A stretch of DNA of 64,000 nucleotides from Siccibacter colletis (GTDB lineage: Bacteria > Pseudomonadota > Gammaproteobacteria > Enterobacterales > Enterobacteriaceae), in assembly GCF_000696575.1 (NCBI RefSeq), contig NZ_JMSQ01000001.1:461417-525416 (forward strand). The letters are read 5' to 3'. A program made the translations under genes and the position numbers. This document shows positions 45,216-53,760 of this stretch, piece after piece (the first letter of the stretch is position 1; every line of letters starts with the position of its first letter). The notes beneath the pieces were generated by a model. The model saw only the letters and a list, made by a program, of their open reading frames with translations. It was not told the origin of the DNA and did no database searches.

Positions 45216-45326
45216 TAGCCGCAGCCCGTTGCCATGCGGTACAATCGCCGCTTTGTTAAATCATGCCCTCCACTACGGCAGTAATGTAAGTGCTTACTGA
45301 CGTATGCAGAGGCGATGGGGACGACA

Positions 45327-45569
45327 ATGGACAAACGTTTTGTTCAGGCCCACAAAGAGGCCCGCTGGGCGCTGTGGCTCACCCTTTTCTATGTCGCTGC
45401 CTGGATACTCGGCAGCTGGCTACCCGACTCCACGCCGGGCATCACCGGCCTGCCACGCTGGTTCGAATTCGCCTGCCTCGCCATTCCACTGCTGTTTATC
45501 GTGCTGTGCTGGCTGATGGTGAAGTTCATCTATCGCGATATCCCGCTGGAGGATGATGATGCAGCTTGA
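45327..45569 (+). CDS. yhdT: Small membrane protein YhdT (DUF997)
   Basis: Inner-membrane protein of 80 residues with two hydrophobic helices (about 15-37 and 48-67), ending [12 protein letters not shown]. The start at 45327 gives MDKRFVQAHKEARWAL as in E. coli; an in-frame ATG four codons upstream has a poorly placed ribosome site. Its stop overlaps panF by 11 bp, so the two are translationally coupled and YhdT probably assists PanF. Confidence 0.94.
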   Translation: MDKRFVQAHKEARWALWLTLFYVAAWILGSWLPDSTPGITGLPRWFEFACLAIPLLFIVLCWLMVKFIYRDIPLEDDDAA

Positions 45570-47013
45570 AGTGATCCTGCCGCTGGTGGCGTACCTGGTT
45601 ATCGTGTTCGGATTATCCATGTATGCCATGAAGCAGCGCGCCACCGGCACCTTCCTGAATGAGTACTTCCTCGGCAGCCGCTCAATGGGCGGCGTGGTAC
45701 TGGCGATGACGCTCACCGCCACCTATATCAGCGCCAGCTCGTTTATCGGCGGGCCGGGGGCAGCGTACAAGTACGGTCTTGGCTGGGTGCTGCTGGCGAT
45801 GATCCAGTTGCCCGCCGTCTGGCTGTCGCTGGGCATTCTTGGCAAGAAATTCGCTATTCTGGCGCGCCGTTATAATGCGGTAACGCTCAACGACATGCTG
45901 TATGCGCGCTACCAGAGTCGCCTGCTGGTGTGGCTGGCAAGTTTCAGCCTGCTGGTGGCGTTTATCGGCGCGATGACCGTCCAGTTTATCGGTGGCGCAC
46001 GCCTGCTGGAAACCGCGGCGGGCATCCCCTATGAAACCGGGCTGCTGATCTTCGGTATCAGCATTGCGCTCTACACCGCATTCGGCGGCTTTCGCGCCAG
46101 CGTGCTGAACGACACCATGCAGGGGCTGGTGATGCTGATCGGCACTATTTTGCTGCTGATCGCCGTGGTTCACGCCGCCGGTGGCCTGCACAGCGCCGTG
46201 GATAAGCTCACCGCAATCGACCCGAAGCTGATTTCGCCAGAGGGTGCGGAAGATATTCTCACCCCGACCTTTATGACCTCGTTCTGGGTGCTGGTCTGTT
46301 TTGGCGTGATTGGCCTGCCGCACACCGCTGTGCGCTGTATCTCCTACAAAGACAGCAAAGCGGTACATCGCGGGATGATTATCGGCACCATCGTGGTGGC
46401 GATCCTGATGCTGGGCATGCACCTTGCCGGGGCGCTGGGACGCGCAGTGCTGCCGGATCTTAACGTGCCGGATCTTGTGATCCCGACGCTGATGATGCAC
46501 GTGCTGCCGCCGTTTGCCGCCGGGATCTTCCTCGCCGCGCCAATGGCTGCGATCATGTCGACGATCAACGCCCAACTGCTGCAATCTTCGGCGACCATCA
46601 TCAAAGACCTCTATCTGAATCTGCGCCCGGAGCAGTCCGCCAACGAAGCGCGTCTGAAGCGCATGTCGACGCTGATTACGCTGGTGCTGAGCGTGCTGCT
46701 GCTGCTCGCCGCCTGGCGTCCGCCTGAGATGATCATCTGGCTGAACCTGCTGGCGTTTGGTGGGCTGGAAGCGGTATTCCTCTGGCCGCTGGTGCTCGGG
46801 CTGTACTGGGAGCGCGCCAACGCCGCAGGGGCGCTGAGCGCAATGGTAACGGGCGGGGTGCTTTACGCCATCCTGGCTACGCTAAAGATACAATGGCTGG
46901 GTTTCCACCCTATCGTGCCATCACTGCTATTGAGTCTGCTGGCCTTCGTCATCGGCAACCGTTTTGGTCGCCCGGTGGCCGCGCCGGTAGCCGTTTCACC
47001 AACTGATAAATAA
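45559..47013 (+). CDS. panF: Sodium/pantothenate symporter
   Basis: Sodium-coupled importer of pantothenate of the SSS family. The 484 residues have about 13 hydrophobic helices. Signature elements are [17 protein letters not shown] and [14 protein letters not shown]. Three ATGs occur in a row (45553, 45556, 45559); 45559 has GGAGG at the best spacing and gives [12 protein letters not shown]. It is followed by prmA after 11 bp. Confidence 0.97.
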   Translation: MQLEVILPLVAYLVIVFGLSMYAMKQRATGTFLNEYFLGSRSMGGVVLAMTLTATYISASSFIGGPGAAYKYGLGWVLLAMIQLPAVWLSLGILGKKFAILARRYNAVTLNDMLYARYQSRLLVWLASFSLLVAFIGAMTVQFIGGARLLETAAGIPYETGLLIFGISIALYTAFGGFRASVLNDTMQGLVMLIGTILLLIAVVHAAGGLHSAVDKLTAIDPKLISPEGAEDILTPTFMTSFWVLVCFGVIGLPHTAVRCISYKDSKAVHRGMIIGTIVVAILMLGMHLAGALGRAVLPDLNVPDLVIPTLMMHVLPPFAAGIFLAAPMAAIMSTINAQLLQSSATIIKDLYLNLRPEQSANEARLKRMSTLITLVLSVLLLLAAWRPPEMIIWLNLLAFGGLEAVFLWPLVLGLYWERANAAGALSAMVTGGVLYAILATLKIQWLGFHPIVPSLLLSLLAFVIGNRFGRPVAAPVAVSPTDK

Positions 47014-47024
47014 AGAGTTTTGCC

Positions 47025-47906
47025 ATGCCCTGGATCCAACTGAAAATTAACACCACCGGTGCGCACGCCGAAGAGCTGGGCGATGCGCTGATGGAAAGCG
47101 GTGCGGTGTCCGTGACCTTCCAGGACACGCACGACACGCCGGTATTTGAACCGCTGCCAGGCGAAACCCGTCTCTGGGGTGATACTGACGTTATCGGCCT
47201 GTTTGATGCCGAAGCGGACATGAAAGAGACCATCGCTATTCTGGAAGGCCACCCGCTGCTGGCCCCTGGTTTCCATCATAAAATTGAGCAGCTGGAAGAC
47301 AAAGACTGGGAGCGCGAGTGGATGGACAACTTCCACCCGATGCGCTTCGGCGAGCGGCTGTGGATCTGCCCGAGCTGGCGCGACGTGCCGGATGATAACG
47401 CGGTCAACGTGATGCTCGATCCGGGTCTGGCGTTCGGCACCGGCACCCACCCGACCACCTCGCTGTGCCTGCAGTGGCTCGACGGCCTCGATCTGGCCGG
47501 CAAGACGGTGATCGACTTCGGTTGCGGCTCCGGCATTCTGGCGATCGCGGCGCTGAAACTCGGCGCGGCAAAAGCGATCGGGATCGACATCGATCCGCAG
47601 GCGATCCAGGCCAGCCGCGATAACGCCGAGCGTAACGGCGTCTCGGAACGTCTTGAGCTTTATCTGCCGCATAACCAGCCGGACAACATGCAGGCGGATG
47701 TGGTAGTGGCGAATATCCTCGCCGGTCCGCTGCGCGAGCTTGCGCCGCTGATTAGTGTCCTGCCGGTAAGCGGTGGCCTGCTGGGGCTGTCCGGCGTACT
47801 TGCCAGCCAGGCGGAGAGCGTGTGCGAAGCCTATGAAGCACAGTTCGCTCTCGACCCGGTGGTTGAGAAAGAAGAGTGGTGCCGTATCACGGGCCGCAAG
47901 CAGTAA
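47025..47906 (+). CDS. prmA: Ribosomal protein L11 methyltransferase
   Basis: SAM-dependent enzyme that trimethylates L11 at several lysines and its N-terminus. The 293 residues match the E. coli length. An N-terminal substrate-recognition domain (about 1-60) is joined to a Rossmann methyltransferase domain with motif [15 protein letters not shown] near residue 163 and the catalytic motif [10 protein letters not shown]. Confidence 0.97.
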   Translation: MPWIQLKINTTGAHAEELGDALMESGAVSVTFQDTHDTPVFEPLPGETRLWGDTDVIGLFDAEADMKETIAILEGHPLLAPGFHHKIEQLEDKDWEREWMDNFHPMRFGERLWICPSWRDVPDDNAVNVMLDPGLAFGTGTHPTTSLCLQWLDGLDLAGKTVIDFGCGSGILAIAALKLGAAKAIGIDIDPQAIQASRDNAERNGVSERLELYLPHNQPDNMQADVVVANILAGPLRELAPLISVLPVSGGLLGLSGVLASQAESVCEAYEAQFALDPVVEKEEWCRITGRKQ

Positions 47907-47913
47907 TTCCTCC

Positions 47914-47936
47914 GGGCGCGGCGCTCTGCCGCGCCC
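47914..47936 (+). terminator. GC-rich hairpin after prmA
   Basis: GGGCGCGGC (47914-47922) pairs perfectly with GCCGCGCCC (47928-47936). It lies 7 bp after the prmA stop, but only GTTGTATT follows, so it is a weak or 3'-stabilising terminator. Confidence 0.55.
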
Positions 47937-48052
47937 GTTGTATTATCCGCACTCTTTATACGCCTTTTCGTTTTTCGTCGCGAGTACAATGACGCGCCCC
48001 AGTTATTCAACGGGCAAACCCACTGTTAAAACCCATTCACCGGACGAATAAA

Positions 48053-48793
48053 ATGAAGATGCGTTTCGCTAAAGCCGCGATCGTAATGGCGGGCCTGATG
48101 CCTGCGCTGGTCTTTGCCGCTCACTGGAGCTACGAAGGCGCTGAATCTCCTGAACACTGGGGAGAACTCAACAGCGAATACAAAGCGTGCCAGACCGGCC
48201 AGAATCAGTCTCCTGTCGATATTGATAAGACCGTTAAGGCCGCTATCGCTCCGCTGGCGATGCATTACACCGAAGGCCCGGCAAGCTTGCTGAACAATGG
48301 CCACACCATTCAGGCCAGTTTCAGACATAACGACGCCAACACTATTACCCTTGATGGCGTTGAGTGGACCCTGCAGCAGTTCCATTTCCACGCGCCGAGT
48401 GAAAACACGGTTCACGGCAAGCATTACGCGATGGAAATGCACCTGGTGCATAAATCGGTTACCGGAGACGCTGCTGTGGTGGCGGTGATGTTTGATGTCG
48501 GGGCTGAAAACGCCGCGCTGGCCGACCTGTGGAAAAAAATTCCGGACGGCGTCGATAATAGTGAAACTCTGACCCGCACTATCGATCTCAATGCCCTGCT
48601 GCCCGCCGATAAAACCTTCTGGCGCTTCAGCGGCTCTCTGACCACGCCACCGTGCTCAGAAGGGGTAACCTGGCTGGTACTGAAACACCCTCTGACGCTC
48701 TCTGCGGCGCAGCTGGCGCAGTTTAAAGCGGTCATGCACCATGACAACAACCGTCCGGTACAGCCGTTGCACGGTCGTCTGGTGGTAGAATAA
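48053..48793 (+). CDS. cah: Periplasmic alpha-class carbonic anhydrase
   Basis: Zinc enzyme interconverting CO2 and bicarbonate, predicted periplasmic. The 246 residues start with a signal peptide of about 22 residues ending LVFA. The zinc ligands are His111 and His113 (QFHFHAPSE) and His130 (EMHLVH). GQNQSPVDI and SLTTPPCSEGV are alpha-class signatures, and Cys46 with the Cys of TPPCSEG can form the usual disulfide. The ribosome site is weak. K-12 has no gene here. Confidence 0.94.
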   Translation: MKMRFAKAAIVMAGLMPALVFAAHWSYEGAESPEHWGELNSEYKACQTGQNQSPVDIDKTVKAAIAPLAMHYTEGPASLLNNGHTIQASFRHNDANTITLDGVEWTLQQFHFHAPSENTVHGKHYAMEMHLVHKSVTGDAAVVAVMFDVGAENAALADLWKKIPDGVDNSETLTRTIDLNALLPADKTFWRFSGSLTTPPCSEGVTWLVLKHPLTLSAAQLAQFKAVMHHDNNRPVQPLHGRLVVE

Positions 48794-48825
48794 GCGTTCT
48801 GATTACGTTTTCCTGTCATTAAGCG

Positions 48826-48860
48826 AACCGGGTGGATTCTTGCAATACACCCGGTTTGTC
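48826..48860 (+). terminator. Likely terminator of the carbonic anhydrase gene
   Basis: AACCGGGTG (48826-48834) pairs with CACCCGGTT (48848-48856) around a 13-base loop, followed by TTGT. The stem is perfect but the T-run short. Confidence 0.6.
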
Positions 48861-48931
48861 TGAAAAAACAACAAAATATATCTCAGATTTATCATTCAGA
48901 TGCCTGAAAACCTGCCTGCGGGGAGGAAATT

Positions 48932-48964
48932 ATGTCTGGATACACTTTAAGCGATTTAACATAA
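48932..48964 (+). CDS. Possible 10-codon mini-ORF with strong ribosome site (uncertain)
   Basis: ATG at 48932 encodes MSGYTLSDLT and then TAA. It is preceded by GGGGAGGAAA with GGAGG at 48922-48926, 5 bases from the ATG, a better site than those of most neighbours. It lies upstream of the predicted fis promoter, so it would need read-through from the carbonic anhydrase or its own promoter. It could be the start of a lost gene or a chance match; no family recognised. Confidence 0.25.
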   Translation: MSGYTLSDLT

Positions 48965-49053
48965 CCGCATGAAATGTCTCACGAATTAACATGCGTTATC
49001 GCCCTGCTTATCGCTTCAATGATCTACAACAGTGGATTGTTCAAAGTTTGGCC

Positions 49054-49090
49054 TTTCATCTGGCGTAAAAAATGCGTAATATACGCCGCC
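49054..49090 (+). promoter_or_regulatory. fis operon (dusB-fis) promoter with stringent discriminator
   Basis: TTTCAT (49054-49059), a 17-bp spacer and TAATAT (49077-49082) form the -35 and -10. The following ACGCCGCC (49083-49090) is a GC-rich discriminator typical of promoters repressed by ppGpp/DksA, as known for E. coli fis. Confidence 0.8.
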
Positions 49091-49121
49091 TTGCAGGCAC
49101 AGTATGGTCATTTCTTAACTC

Positions 49122-50087
49122 ATGCGCATTGGACACCACCAGCTTAGAAACCGCCTGATAGCAGCACCGATGGCTGGCATTACTGACAGACCGTTTCGGA
49201 CGCTTTGCTATGAGATGGGTGCCGGGCTAACCGTATCCGAGATGATGTCCTCTAACCCGGAAGTATGGGCGAGCGATAAATCCCGACTGCGGATGGTCCA
49301 TGTGGATGAACCAGGTATCCGCACCGTGCAGATTGCCGGTTCAGTACCTGAAGAGATGGCGGCAGCCGCACGTATCAACGTGGAAAACGGCGCCCAGATT
49401 ATTGATATCAATATGGGGTGCCCGGCGAAGAAGGTGAATCGTAAGCTGGCAGGCTCAGCGTTATTGCAACATCCGGAGTTGGTCAAATCCATCTTAACCG
49501 CGGTCGTTAATGCAGTAGACGTGCCCGTCACCCTTAAGTTTCGCACCGGCTGGGATACCGCCAACCGTAACTGCGTAGACATTGCCCGACTGGCTGAAGA
49601 GAGTGGTATTCAGGCGCTGACGATACATGGCCGCACCCGCGCCTGTTTGTTTCAGGGCGACGCAGAATACGATTCGATTCGGGCAGTTAAGCAGACAGTT
49701 TCCATTCCGGTTATTGCGAATGGCGACATTACTGACCCGCTTAAAGCCAGAGCCGTACTGGACTATACAGGGGCAGATGCTCTGATGATAGGACGTGCAG
49801 CTCAGGGAAGACCCTGGATCTTTCGGGAAATCCAGCATTATCTGGACACTGGAGAGTTGCTCCCTCCCCTGCCGCTGGCAGAGGTGAAGCGCTTGCTTTG
49901 TGCGCACATTCGGGAACTGCATGACTTTTACGGTCAGGCAAAAGGGTACCGAATCGCGCGGAAACACGTTTCCTGGTACTTGCAGGAACACGCTCCAGAC
50001 GACCAGTTTCGGCGCACATTCAACGCCATTGAGGATGCCAGCGAACAGCTGGAGGCGTTGGAGGCATACTTCGAAAATTTTGCGTAA
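49122..50087 (+). CDS. dusB: tRNA-dihydrouridine synthase B
   Basis: FMN enzyme that reduces uridine 17 in the D-loop of tRNAs. The 321 residues equal the E. coli length. A TIM barrel carries [11 protein letters not shown], the catalytic Cys100 in NMGCPAKKV, and the helical C-terminal tRNA-binding domain (about 245-321). First gene of the dusB-fis operon, 25 bp before fis. Confidence 0.97.
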   Translation: MRIGHHQLRNRLIAAPMAGITDRPFRTLCYEMGAGLTVSEMMSSNPEVWASDKSRLRMVHVDEPGIRTVQIAGSVPEEMAAAARINVENGAQIIDINMGCPAKKVNRKLAGSALLQHPELVKSILTAVVNAVDVPVTLKFRTGWDTANRNCVDIARLAEESGIQALTIHGRTRACLFQGDAEYDSIRAVKQTVSIPVIANGDITDPLKARAVLDYTGADALMIGRAAQGRPWIFREIQHYLDTGELLPPLPLAEVKRLLCAHIRELHDFYGQAKGYRIARKHVSWYLQEHAPDDQFRRTFNAIEDASEQLEALEAYFENFA

Positions 50088-50112
50088 ACAGAAATAAAGA
50101 GCTGACAGAACT

Positions 50113-50409
50113 ATGTTCGAACAACGCGTAAATTCTGACGTACTGACCGTTTCTACCGTTAACTCTCAGGATCAGGTAACCCAAAAACCCCTGCGTGACT
50201 CGGTAAAACAGGCACTGAAGAACTATTTTGCTCAACTGAACGGTCAGGATGTTAATGACCTCTATGAGCTGGTACTGGCTGAAGTAGAACAGCCCCTGTT
50301 GGACATGGTGATGCAATACACCCGCGGTAACCAGACCCGTGCTGCACTGATGATGGGTATCAACCGTGGTACGCTTCGCAAGAAGCTGAAAAAATATGGC
50401 ATGAACTGA
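50113..50409 (+). CDS. fis: Nucleoid protein Fis
   Basis: Abundant early-growth-phase DNA-bending protein that activates rRNA promoters and shapes the chromosome. The 98 residues appear the same as in E. coli, with the flexible beta-hairpin arms near the N-terminus (about 10-26) and the C-terminal helix-turn-helix [18 protein letters not shown]. Its targets include rrn operons, one of which ends this window. It ends at a strong terminator. Confidence 0.99.
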
Positions 50410-50427
50410 TTTTTGAGTTCTGACCTT

Positions 50428-50461
50428 AAAAAAGCGCTTAATCACTTAAGCGCTTTTTTTG
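50428..50461 (+). terminator. Terminator of dusB-fis
   Basis: AAAAAAGCGCTTAA (50428-50441) pairs with TTAAGCGCTTTTTT (50446-50459) around TCAC, ending in a long T-run. Confidence 0.93.
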
Positions 50462-50645
50462 TTTTCGCGCCCTGACGCAAATTTTTTTCCCCTTCCGCAT
50501 CCCCTTTCACAGCGCCGTTTTTCCCCCTGATTTGCGCGGGGTTTTAAAGTGCTTTGCGGCTCTCAGAGACAGTGATACTGTCTGTGCCCCTTGACCAGAC
50601 TATGCTTTGGTATGGCGAGATAAACGGGCCTTGTGAGTCGATATC

Positions 50646-52775
50646 ATGATGATGGTGAGTCATTACAACCAGTTCCTGGTGGTTATGTCGTTTATTGTTG
50701 CCATCCTGGCAGCCTATACCGCGCTCAATATGGCGGGTCGTATCTCAATCAGCAGTACCAAAGCCGCGCGTCTCTGGCTGGTCGGCGGCAGCCTGTCGAT
50801 GGGCATTGGCATCTGGGCGATGCACTTCATCGGCATGCTGGCGATGGAGATGCCGTTTACCCTCAGCTATGACCTGTCGATAACCGGCGTTTCTATGCTA
50901 ATTGCCCTCGGTGCGTCGCTGTTCGCACTCTGGCTGGTCAGCCGCAGCCGCCTGTCCCGGGTAAGCCTGCTCGCGGGTGCCAGCGTGATGGGATGCGGCA
51001 TTGCGGCGATGCACTATACCGGTATGGCGGCCATGCATATCCAGCCAGGTATCCGCTGGAATCTCTGGTGGGTCGCGCTCTCGGTGGTGATCGCCTTCTC
51101 AGCTTCTGTTGCCGCGCTGTGGCTCACATTCCGCCTGCGCCAGCTGACGTCCGGCCAGGCCGCGCTGCTGCGTATCGGCGCCGCCATCATTATGGGCATC
51201 GCTATCGCCGGTATGCATTACACCGGCATGATGGCCGCCGACTTCCCTCACGGCAGCCACGCCACCGAGCGCGGCGTTGACAGCAACTGGCTGGCGATTC
51301 TGGTCACCGTCGTCACGCTCTCAATTCTTGGCATCACCCTGCTGGTTTCCCTGTTTGATGCCCGGTTACAGGCGCGGACGTCCCTGCTGGCATCTTCCCT
51401 TGCCGAAGCCAATCGCGAGCTGGCCCAGCTGGCGCTGCACGATACCCTGACCCGTCTGCCTAACCGCGTACTGCTCGAAGATCGCCTGGCGCAGGCGGTG
51501 AGCAAGGCGCAGCAGGAAAACAGCGGCTTTGCGCTGATGTATATGGATCTGGATGGTTTCAAGGCGGTCAACGACGCCTGGGGTCATGACACCGGTGACA
51601 GGCTATTGATTGCGGTAACCGAACGCCTGACCCAGCATCTGAAGGGGCAGTACACGCTGGCGCGCATCGGCGGGGATGAGTTTGTGCTGCTGGCTGAAAC
51701 CGCTGCGCCTGACGATGCCGCGTCGCTCGCCAGCTCGTTGGTACAGGCAATTGCCGAGCCGTTTACCATTTCACCCTGCGAAGCGATGGTTACGCTCAGC
51801 ATCGGTATCGCGCTCTGGCCTCACGATGGCGAAACCCCGCGCGAGCTGATGTTCAATGCCGATGCGGCCATGTACCACACCAAACACAACGGGCGTAACG
51901 GCTACCACTTTTTCCAGCCGTCCATGAATGCCCTTGCCCAGACTCAGCTGCAACTGATGAACGATCTGTGGCAGGCCGAAGCGCGCAATGAGCTGCGGCT
52001 GCGGTATCAGCCAAAATTTCAGGCACCTTCCGGCCCGGCTATCGGTTTCGAAGCCCTGCTGCGCTGGCAGCATCCACAGCGCGGCCTGCTGACGCCTGAC
52101 GTATTTCTGCCGCTGGCGGAAAAAACCGGCGTCATTGTCTCGATTGGCAACTGGGTGCTGAATGAAGCCTGCCGCCAGCTCAGCGAGTGGCGTGACGCCG
52201 GCCATACCGACTGGTCGATGTCGGTCAACCTCTCTGCCGTACAGTTTGAACAGCCCGCGCTTATTGATAACGTGGTGGATTGCCTGTCGCGCCACCGTAT
52301 TCCGCCCGAGATGCTGATTCTTGAAGTAACGGAAACCACGGCGATGAGCGATCCGGATGAGAGCGTCCGCCTGTTGACCGAGCTGACCACCCTCGGCGTA
52401 AAAGCCTCCATCGATGACTTCGGCACCGGCTATTCAAGCCTGCTCTATCTGAAGCGTCTGCCCGCCAGCGAACTGAAAATTGACCGCGCCTTCGTCAACG
52501 AGCTGCGTGCCGACGGGGAAGACGCCACGATTGTCTCGGCGATTATCGCGTTGGCGAGAACCCTCAATCTGCGGGTGGTGGCCGAAGGTGTCGAAACGCC
52601 GGAACAACAGACGTTTCTTACCGAGCTTGGCTGCCATACGCTGCAGGGCTATTTACTCGGCAAGCCACTTGACCCACACGCTATCGCAAATATTGTGAAA
52701 AATGAGCCGCAGCGCTTAATTGATCCGGTACATGCATCTGAAAAGTCATTCAGTATTCAGCCTGAGGTTGAGTAA
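50646..52775 (+). CDS. MHYT-GGDEF-EAL cyclic-di-GMP protein
   Basis: Predicted inner-membrane signalling protein of 709 residues. An N-terminal MHYT sensor (about 8-250, seven hydrophobic helices) has three repeats: AMHFIGMLA, AMHYTGMAAM and GMHYTGMMA, thought to bind copper and sense O2, CO or NO. The GGDEF domain (about 265-425) keeps RIGGDEF near 340. The product-inhibition RxxD site five residues before is replaced by KGQY. The EAL domain (about 445-695) keeps FEALLRW, SVNLSAVQF, EVTET, IDDFGTGYSS, LKIDRAF and AEGVET. It may therefore make or degrade cyclic-di-GMP. It replaces yhdJ/yhdU of K-12, and its 3' end overlaps acrS by 26 bp. The upstream 186 bp lack a clear promoter. Three consecutive ATG codons make the exact start uncertain by two codons. 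Confidence 0.9.
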   Translation: MMMVSHYNQFLVVMSFIVAILAAYTALNMAGRISISSTKAARLWLVGGSLSMGIGIWAMHFIGMLAMEMPFTLSYDLSITGVSMLIALGASLFALWLVSRSRLSRVSLLAGASVMGCGIAAMHYTGMAAMHIQPGIRWNLWWVALSVVIAFSASVAALWLTFRLRQLTSGQAALLRIGAAIIMGIAIAGMHYTGMMAADFPHGSHATERGVDSNWLAILVTVVTLSILGITLLVSLFDARLQARTSLLASSLAEANRELAQLALHDTLTRLPNRVLLEDRLAQAVSKAQQENSGFALMYMDLDGFKAVNDAWGHDTGDRLLIAVTERLTQHLKGQYTLARIGGDEFVLLAETAAPDDAASLASSLVQAIAEPFTISPCEAMVTLSIGIALWPHDGETPRELMFNADAAMYHTKHNGRNGYHFFQPSMNALAQTQLQLMNDLWQAEARNELRLRYQPKFQAPSGPAIGFEALLRWQHPQRGLLTPDVFLPLAEKTGVIVSIGNWVLNEACRQLSEWRDAGHTDWSMSVNLSAVQFEQPALIDNVVDCLSRHRIPPEMLILEVTETTAMSDPDESVRLLTELTTLGVKASIDDFGTGYSSLLYLKRLPASELKIDRAFVNELRADGEDATIVSAIIALARTLNLRVVAEGVETPEQQTFLTELGCHTLQGYLLGKPLDPHAIANIVKNEPQRLIDPVHASEKSFSIQPEVE

Positions 52776-53382
52776 CCGGAAACATGTGCCATAAATTTTC
52801 CACCAGCGCGGGCGCCCTGGCGGCAAGATCAAATCGCTGTGGGTGTAATAGCCACTGGCGTACAATACCGCTTAGTGCGCCGCGTAACAGAATAATCATT
52901 TCAGGAATATCAGCATGGGGTGAAATATCTCCATGCTGAATACAGCGCCGCAGCCAGTATTCCAGCATTTCATTATTCATCCCCAACATAGCGTGGATTT
53001 CGATATCATCTAATGCACTGTCGCAACGCTCGTACTTACAGCATAATATTTCCATCAGCGCTTTTTGCTGCGCATCCTGCGCAATCAGACGCAATGCGAT
53101 AATAAACACTTCGCTGAGATAGCGCAGCGGCGTTGTTTTTAACGCGCGGGGAAGCTTTTCCTGTAATACCCGCTGTAACCGCGACTGTTGCTTCCAGATT
53201 TCATCGAAGATTTGTTCTTTGCTGTCGAAATGCCAGTAAAGCGCGCCGCGCGTCACCTTTGCCGCTCCGGCTATATCGCCGAGGGTCGTTTTCGCCACGC
53301 CCTGCGCGGCGAACTGCGCAATGGCGGCATCGATAAGCTGCTGTCGCGTTTGTAAGGCATCTGTTTTTGTTTTCCGTGCCAT
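52750..53382 (-). CDS. acrS: TetR-family repressor AcrS (EnvR)
   Basis: TetR-type regulator divergent from acrEF; in E. coli it represses acrAB and acrEF. The 210 residues have an N-terminal helix-turn-helix (about 10-60: TTLGDIAGAAKVTRGALYWHF) and a helical ligand-binding domain. The start MARKTKTDALQTRQQL matches the AcrR/AcrS family. Its 3' end overlaps the MHYT gene tail to tail by 26 bp. Confidence 0.95.
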   Translation of the reverse strand: MARKTKTDALQTRQQLIDAAIAQFAAQGVAKTTLGDIAGAAKVTRGALYWHFDSKEQIFDEIWKQQSRLQRVLQEKLPRALKTTPLRYLSEVFIIALRLIAQDAQQKALMEILCCKYERCDSALDDIEIHAMLGMNNEMLEYWLRRCIQHGDISPHADIPEMIILLRGALSGIVRQWLLHPQRFDLAARAPALVENLWHMFPVTQPQAEY

Positions 53383-53760
53383 AATAAACGAACCTGTAAA
53401 AAATGAATTATCGGGAAAGGTAAACCACCGACGCTATATTGCCATTGGCTTTATTTTCTCTCATGGCTTTTTTAGTAACAAAATTAATAAATACTTACGG
53501 CGAATGCTTTCCGATGAAACATAGAAATTAAAAATAAATACCACCCATATAAAATATATAAATATGTAAGCGAACGTCAGAAAATAATAACCAATACACT
53601 AAAGCCATTCTTAAAACGCCATCCCTCCTTCAGCAAACATCGCAAAAAAAGCGATCCGACTTACATCACACTTATATTATTTGTAGGATACGCCAGAAAA
53701 TCACACCCTGAGTATTTCCCCCCACAGAACATTCGGTGTTTATTGTTTTAAGGAACGGCA
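53383..53760. other. acrS-acrE divergent intergenic region (378 bp)
   Basis: Strongly AT-rich region that must hold the acrS and acrE promoters and the AcrS operator. TTACAT-17 bp-TAGGAT near 53661-53689 is a possible but weak acrE promoter. No perfect TetR-type palindrome is evident. AT richness agrees with the H-NS silencing known for acrEF in E. coli. AAGGA lies before acrE. Confidence 0.4.

Larger units (their letters stand above)
48861..49121. other. Region upstream of dusB-fis
   Basis: From the carbonic anhydrase stop to dusB there are 328 bp. They hold the hairpin at 48826, a 10-codon mini-ORF (48932-48964) and the fis operon promoter (49054-49090). In E. coli the fis promoter region has several Fis sites plus CRP and IHF sites; A/T-rich segments at 48868-48900 could be Fis sites, but the consensus is too loose to assign by eye. 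Confidence 0.5.
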
